From Helopsaltes ochotensis (lineage: Eukaryota > Chordata > Aves > Passeriformes > Locustellidae): 64,000 nt of DNA. The position numbers were made by a program, and so were the translations under genes. Shown in pieces: positions 60,973 through 64,000 of this stretch. The stretch covers positions 401,985 through 465,984 of the forward strand of contig VXBM01000330.1 of NCBI GenBank assembly GCA_013400155.1, written 5' to 3'. The first letter of the stretch is position 1. Each line of letters opens with the position of its first letter. The notes under the pieces were generated by a model. That model did not search any database and had not been told where the DNA came from. It saw only the letters and a program-made list of their open reading frames with translations.

Positions 60973-63900
60973 GGGTCACAAAGAAAAAAACCTCCTGAGA
61001 ACCTCAGGGAACATACAGTGAGGGCACAGGTAGGAAGCTCTGGGGAGCTGGTGGTGCTGTGCCTTTTGAGGAGACATTATAGGGGAGTGCAGAGCTTTTA
61101 TTTCTACAGCAAAGACCCTGTAAGCTTCGATACAGAGATTAAAATCAGTCGTTTTCTTTCAGGAGTCTTTGCTCTTATCTCAATTTGCCTTTCATGTGAC
61201 TCATCCTGAGCACATGCCACAAACATCAGCCTCAAGATCAAGATTTTTTTTTCTCTAGTACAAGAGATCAGTCCTTTCTCCATGCCCTTTTACAGCCTAC
61301 TGCTCTTTGTTCTAGGAAGGATACAAAGAATACTTCCCTCCTCCAGGTTATTTATAACAGGGGATTCTCTATAAATGTTTTTCCAGACATACTCCAGGCC
61401 TAGGATGAGGAATTTGGCAGTGAAGCAAAGATACTGCCAATTTGGTTTCTAAAAAGGCAAGGATTGGCAGAGCTTTATAAAATAACACACTTCCCTAAGG
61501 AAATAGACTCATTTTATCTGACACTTCCTTTGAATGGAACCATCCCCATTAAGATCACCATTAATTTAGGAGTAAGGGCTTCACATTTGAGGTCTCACCA
61601 TCTTGCACTTACTTCCATGTCAGAGGCACTCAGTTTACAAGTGTTGAGGGAAGGTGCGACTTTTATTACTCCTAATAAAAGACAAGGGAAGTAAGTTTCT
61701 GCTGGCCAGATTAGATCCTTGGAAATAGCTGTGCAAAGCTGCAATACCTACTCAAAATGCAAAGGGTGATGTTGAAAGGCATCAGTGACACGGGTGAAAG
61801 AACAGAGGAAAAGGCTGCATTAGCAACTGCAACAACTGTTGATTCTTGTGCCCTTCATGCATTTATGTTATTTATCAATGGACTATATTTAGCAATCATA
61901 AGACTAGAGTGTGGAGCAGCCCCAGGTCTTTGCTCTGCTCTCCAGAGGGCAGCTGGTGGCTAGCAGAGACTGGCACAGCTCTGAGAGATCCACAGTAGCT
62001 GCTCGTACAAGGCAGGAGCAATTTCTGCAGCACACTGAGTCATTGTAGGAAGGAGACTGAATCTTACCCAATTTCCAAAAGCAGAAGAGCTCAAGGCTCT
62101 CTTATGATGAAACAAAAGCTGGCAGAGCACATGTTGTTATGTGGCAGGCAGGGAGGCCACTTGAGACACATTCAGGAGGTCTTCATGTGAGCAGCAGTGA
62201 AAGACACTTCAGAGGCTGAAAGCTGCTGGTGTTGAGCAGCGAAGGCACAGTGCAGCTGCTTCAGTACTGGAGAGCCACAAATTAATGTATGATGTGAGTT
62301 TCAAGGCAGAGGAGATGAGGAAATCAATGACCCAGACAGAAGCAGAGACAGTGCCAGATGAAGCCCGATGACGACATTTCCAGGCAATTTGTTCACACTG
62401 CTGGGTGAGCTGCTTGGGGAAAGATGGAACAGATTAGAGATGACTGCATATACTTTGCCCAAGAGAAAGACTGTGAGATTCACAGTTGCAAGGGCCTTGG
62501 TGGCTGTGCTGCCTCCATGCAGAAATATTAATAACTGCTACTCTTAACTATTAGACCATTAGCTCCAGCTGATTTTACCATTTGTGCATGTAAAAAAGCA
62601 ATTACTTTTCCTCTTAGGGATTTCATCTGAGGGATGTACAATGTTAGTCAATTATGTGTTCACTCACAAATATAGTTTGGTGAAAAAGGCAGGCTTTCAG
62701 GGGAAATTGAACCTGACAGGACACATGTCAATCAGAACTCTAGCAAAATTTAGCTATGAAACTCATGTTCTAAGGAATGTAGTAAATTCCATTTTACTGG
62801 GGGAAAAAAGTGACAAGGGTGTCTTATGTTGCACTGGTAGTTCCAGGCATTAAGTTGCAGAAATCTGACCTTGAACAGGAAGAAAAACTAGCTAATCTGT
62901 GTAATGAATATATTCGGTTCTTGCTCAGGTTTCTGGCTGGACATTCACACACATCAGGAGCTCAGGCAACACAGTTAAGCAGGGGAAAGACAAATGGCTA
63001 TGCAGACTGGCTGTGTGCTGCAAGGCATGAAGACAGGACATGGCAAGTGAAAAGTGAGGTAACTTTTAGCAGTTTCCATTTTAATGGTCTCAGTTCCACA
63101 CATAGAAGCGAGTTTGTCTTCTGGGACTGCTCAAGCTTGGGGCAGGTCTGTTCATCACCACATCTGAAATGCAGCAGTGTGGTGTGATCTGGAACATGCT
63201 GTGTCCTAGCCTGTGATTCCAAATACAAAGCAGGGAACACACTGAGAAATATTCGTCTGGGAGAACTGTAACAGTTGCAGTTGGTTGTGGCTTTGTCCTG
63301 CTGCTCTCTAGAACCTCCCTACAAGCTATTTTTTATTCCTAAGCTCATTTCAGTCATCTTATCCAGTGATCTTATGCATCTTTTGGGCTGCTTCCATATG
63401 GTTAGAACATAGGACAGATGATCCCCCAAGAGAAGACAAAAGACAGGCTTAGCATGGAGACTAAGGAACACAGGCTCAGGATGTCCCAGATCTCTGTCCT
63501 TGCACCTGGAGCTTATTTCTGCTTGTGCTGCACAGACCATAACTGCATGCACAAGTGCTGTATATGGGTGACTCTCTGCCCATGTTCTCTGGAATTGGCA
63601 GGGCTAATCTACCCTGCCAGTTACTGAGGGCAATACCCTAATAAAGCTGTTGAACTTGTAGTGGCTATCAAACCTACACTGGGACAGGGAACCTTCTCTT
63701 GTCCCTGCTTGCTTGTATATAGAGCAGAACACTGTAAATAGAGCTATAAATACTCCTGTGCCCACTGAATGCTCGAGGTCAGAGCAGATCAGCATAGCAA
63801 TTCCTTCTGGCTTTGAAAATAAGCTATGAATCAATGCATTCATTGCAGGCTGAGTATCCCTGGAATGAGGCTGATAGTGCTGCTCCAAAACATTGGCATT

Positions 63901-64000
63901 CTGGGCAAGAGCACTGAAGAGAACAGAATACATGGTAGTGAACCACACAAAGGGCACAAAGCAGCCAGGTCCCTAAAACCTACCTTTGTCAAGAAGTAAT

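Larger units (their letters stand above)
57986..64000. other. Upstream flank of MRAS, no gene recognised
   Basis: No coding exon of a known neighbour was recognised. In mammals NME9 and ARMC8 lie on this side of MRAS (recalled synteny), but nothing here matches a thioredoxin/NDPK or armadillo-repeat protein. Noted items are a minus-strand donor-like site at 58172, a 20-base A run at 60161, a TATA-like element at 60966 and a possible LTR-like segment at 63.4-63.7 kb. Confidence 0.6.

Overview
The window is vertebrate nuclear DNA, most likely from a bird. It has long introns with GT-AG splice sites, one CpG island next to an assembly gap, very few recognisable interspersed repeats, and no sign of operons or densely packed reading frames. 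The bird assignment is an inference from compactness: the gene spans about 37 kb, and no mammal-type SINEs or long LINEs were noticed. Another sauropsid is possible.

The only protein-coding gene I can support is MRAS (M-Ras / R-Ras3, a Ras-family small GTPase) on the minus strand. Five coding exons can be placed to the base: 36520-36328, 27812-27659, 24500-24401, 23095-23016 and 20031-19932. Their lengths (193, 154, 100, 80 and 100 nt) join in phase into a 627-nt frame, giving 208 amino acids plus a stop. The protein has all five G boxes, a lysine-rich tail and a C-terminal CVIL prenylation box. No frameshift or stop interrupts it. A splice acceptor about 20 nt upstream of the ATG shows that at least one non-coding 5' exon lies further upstream, probably in or next to the CpG island at about 56.8-58.0 kb. 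A 790-base run of N (56923-57712) lies inside that island, so the first exon and transcription start cannot be read.

Layout from left to right: 1-16.4 kb is intergenic DNA downstream of MRAS, with a roughly 350-bp minisatellite at 9.25-9.59 kb and one exon-like 47-bp segment at 11.33 kb. About 16.4-19.9 kb is the likely 3' UTR and 3' flank. From 19.9 to 36.5 kb are the coding exons and introns. From 36.5 to about 56.8 kb is the long 5' intron. At 56.8-58.0 kb is the CpG-island promoter with the gap. From 58 to 64 kb is upstream flank with a TATA-like element near 60.97 kb and a possible LTR-like segment near 63.6 kb.

I saw no RNA genes, CRISPR arrays or new multi-gene system. Nearly all short reading frames here are chance frames in non-coding DNA. 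The second-look items are modest: the minisatellite, the isolated exon-like segment, the hidden promoter, and a few uncertain regulatory or repeat candidates.
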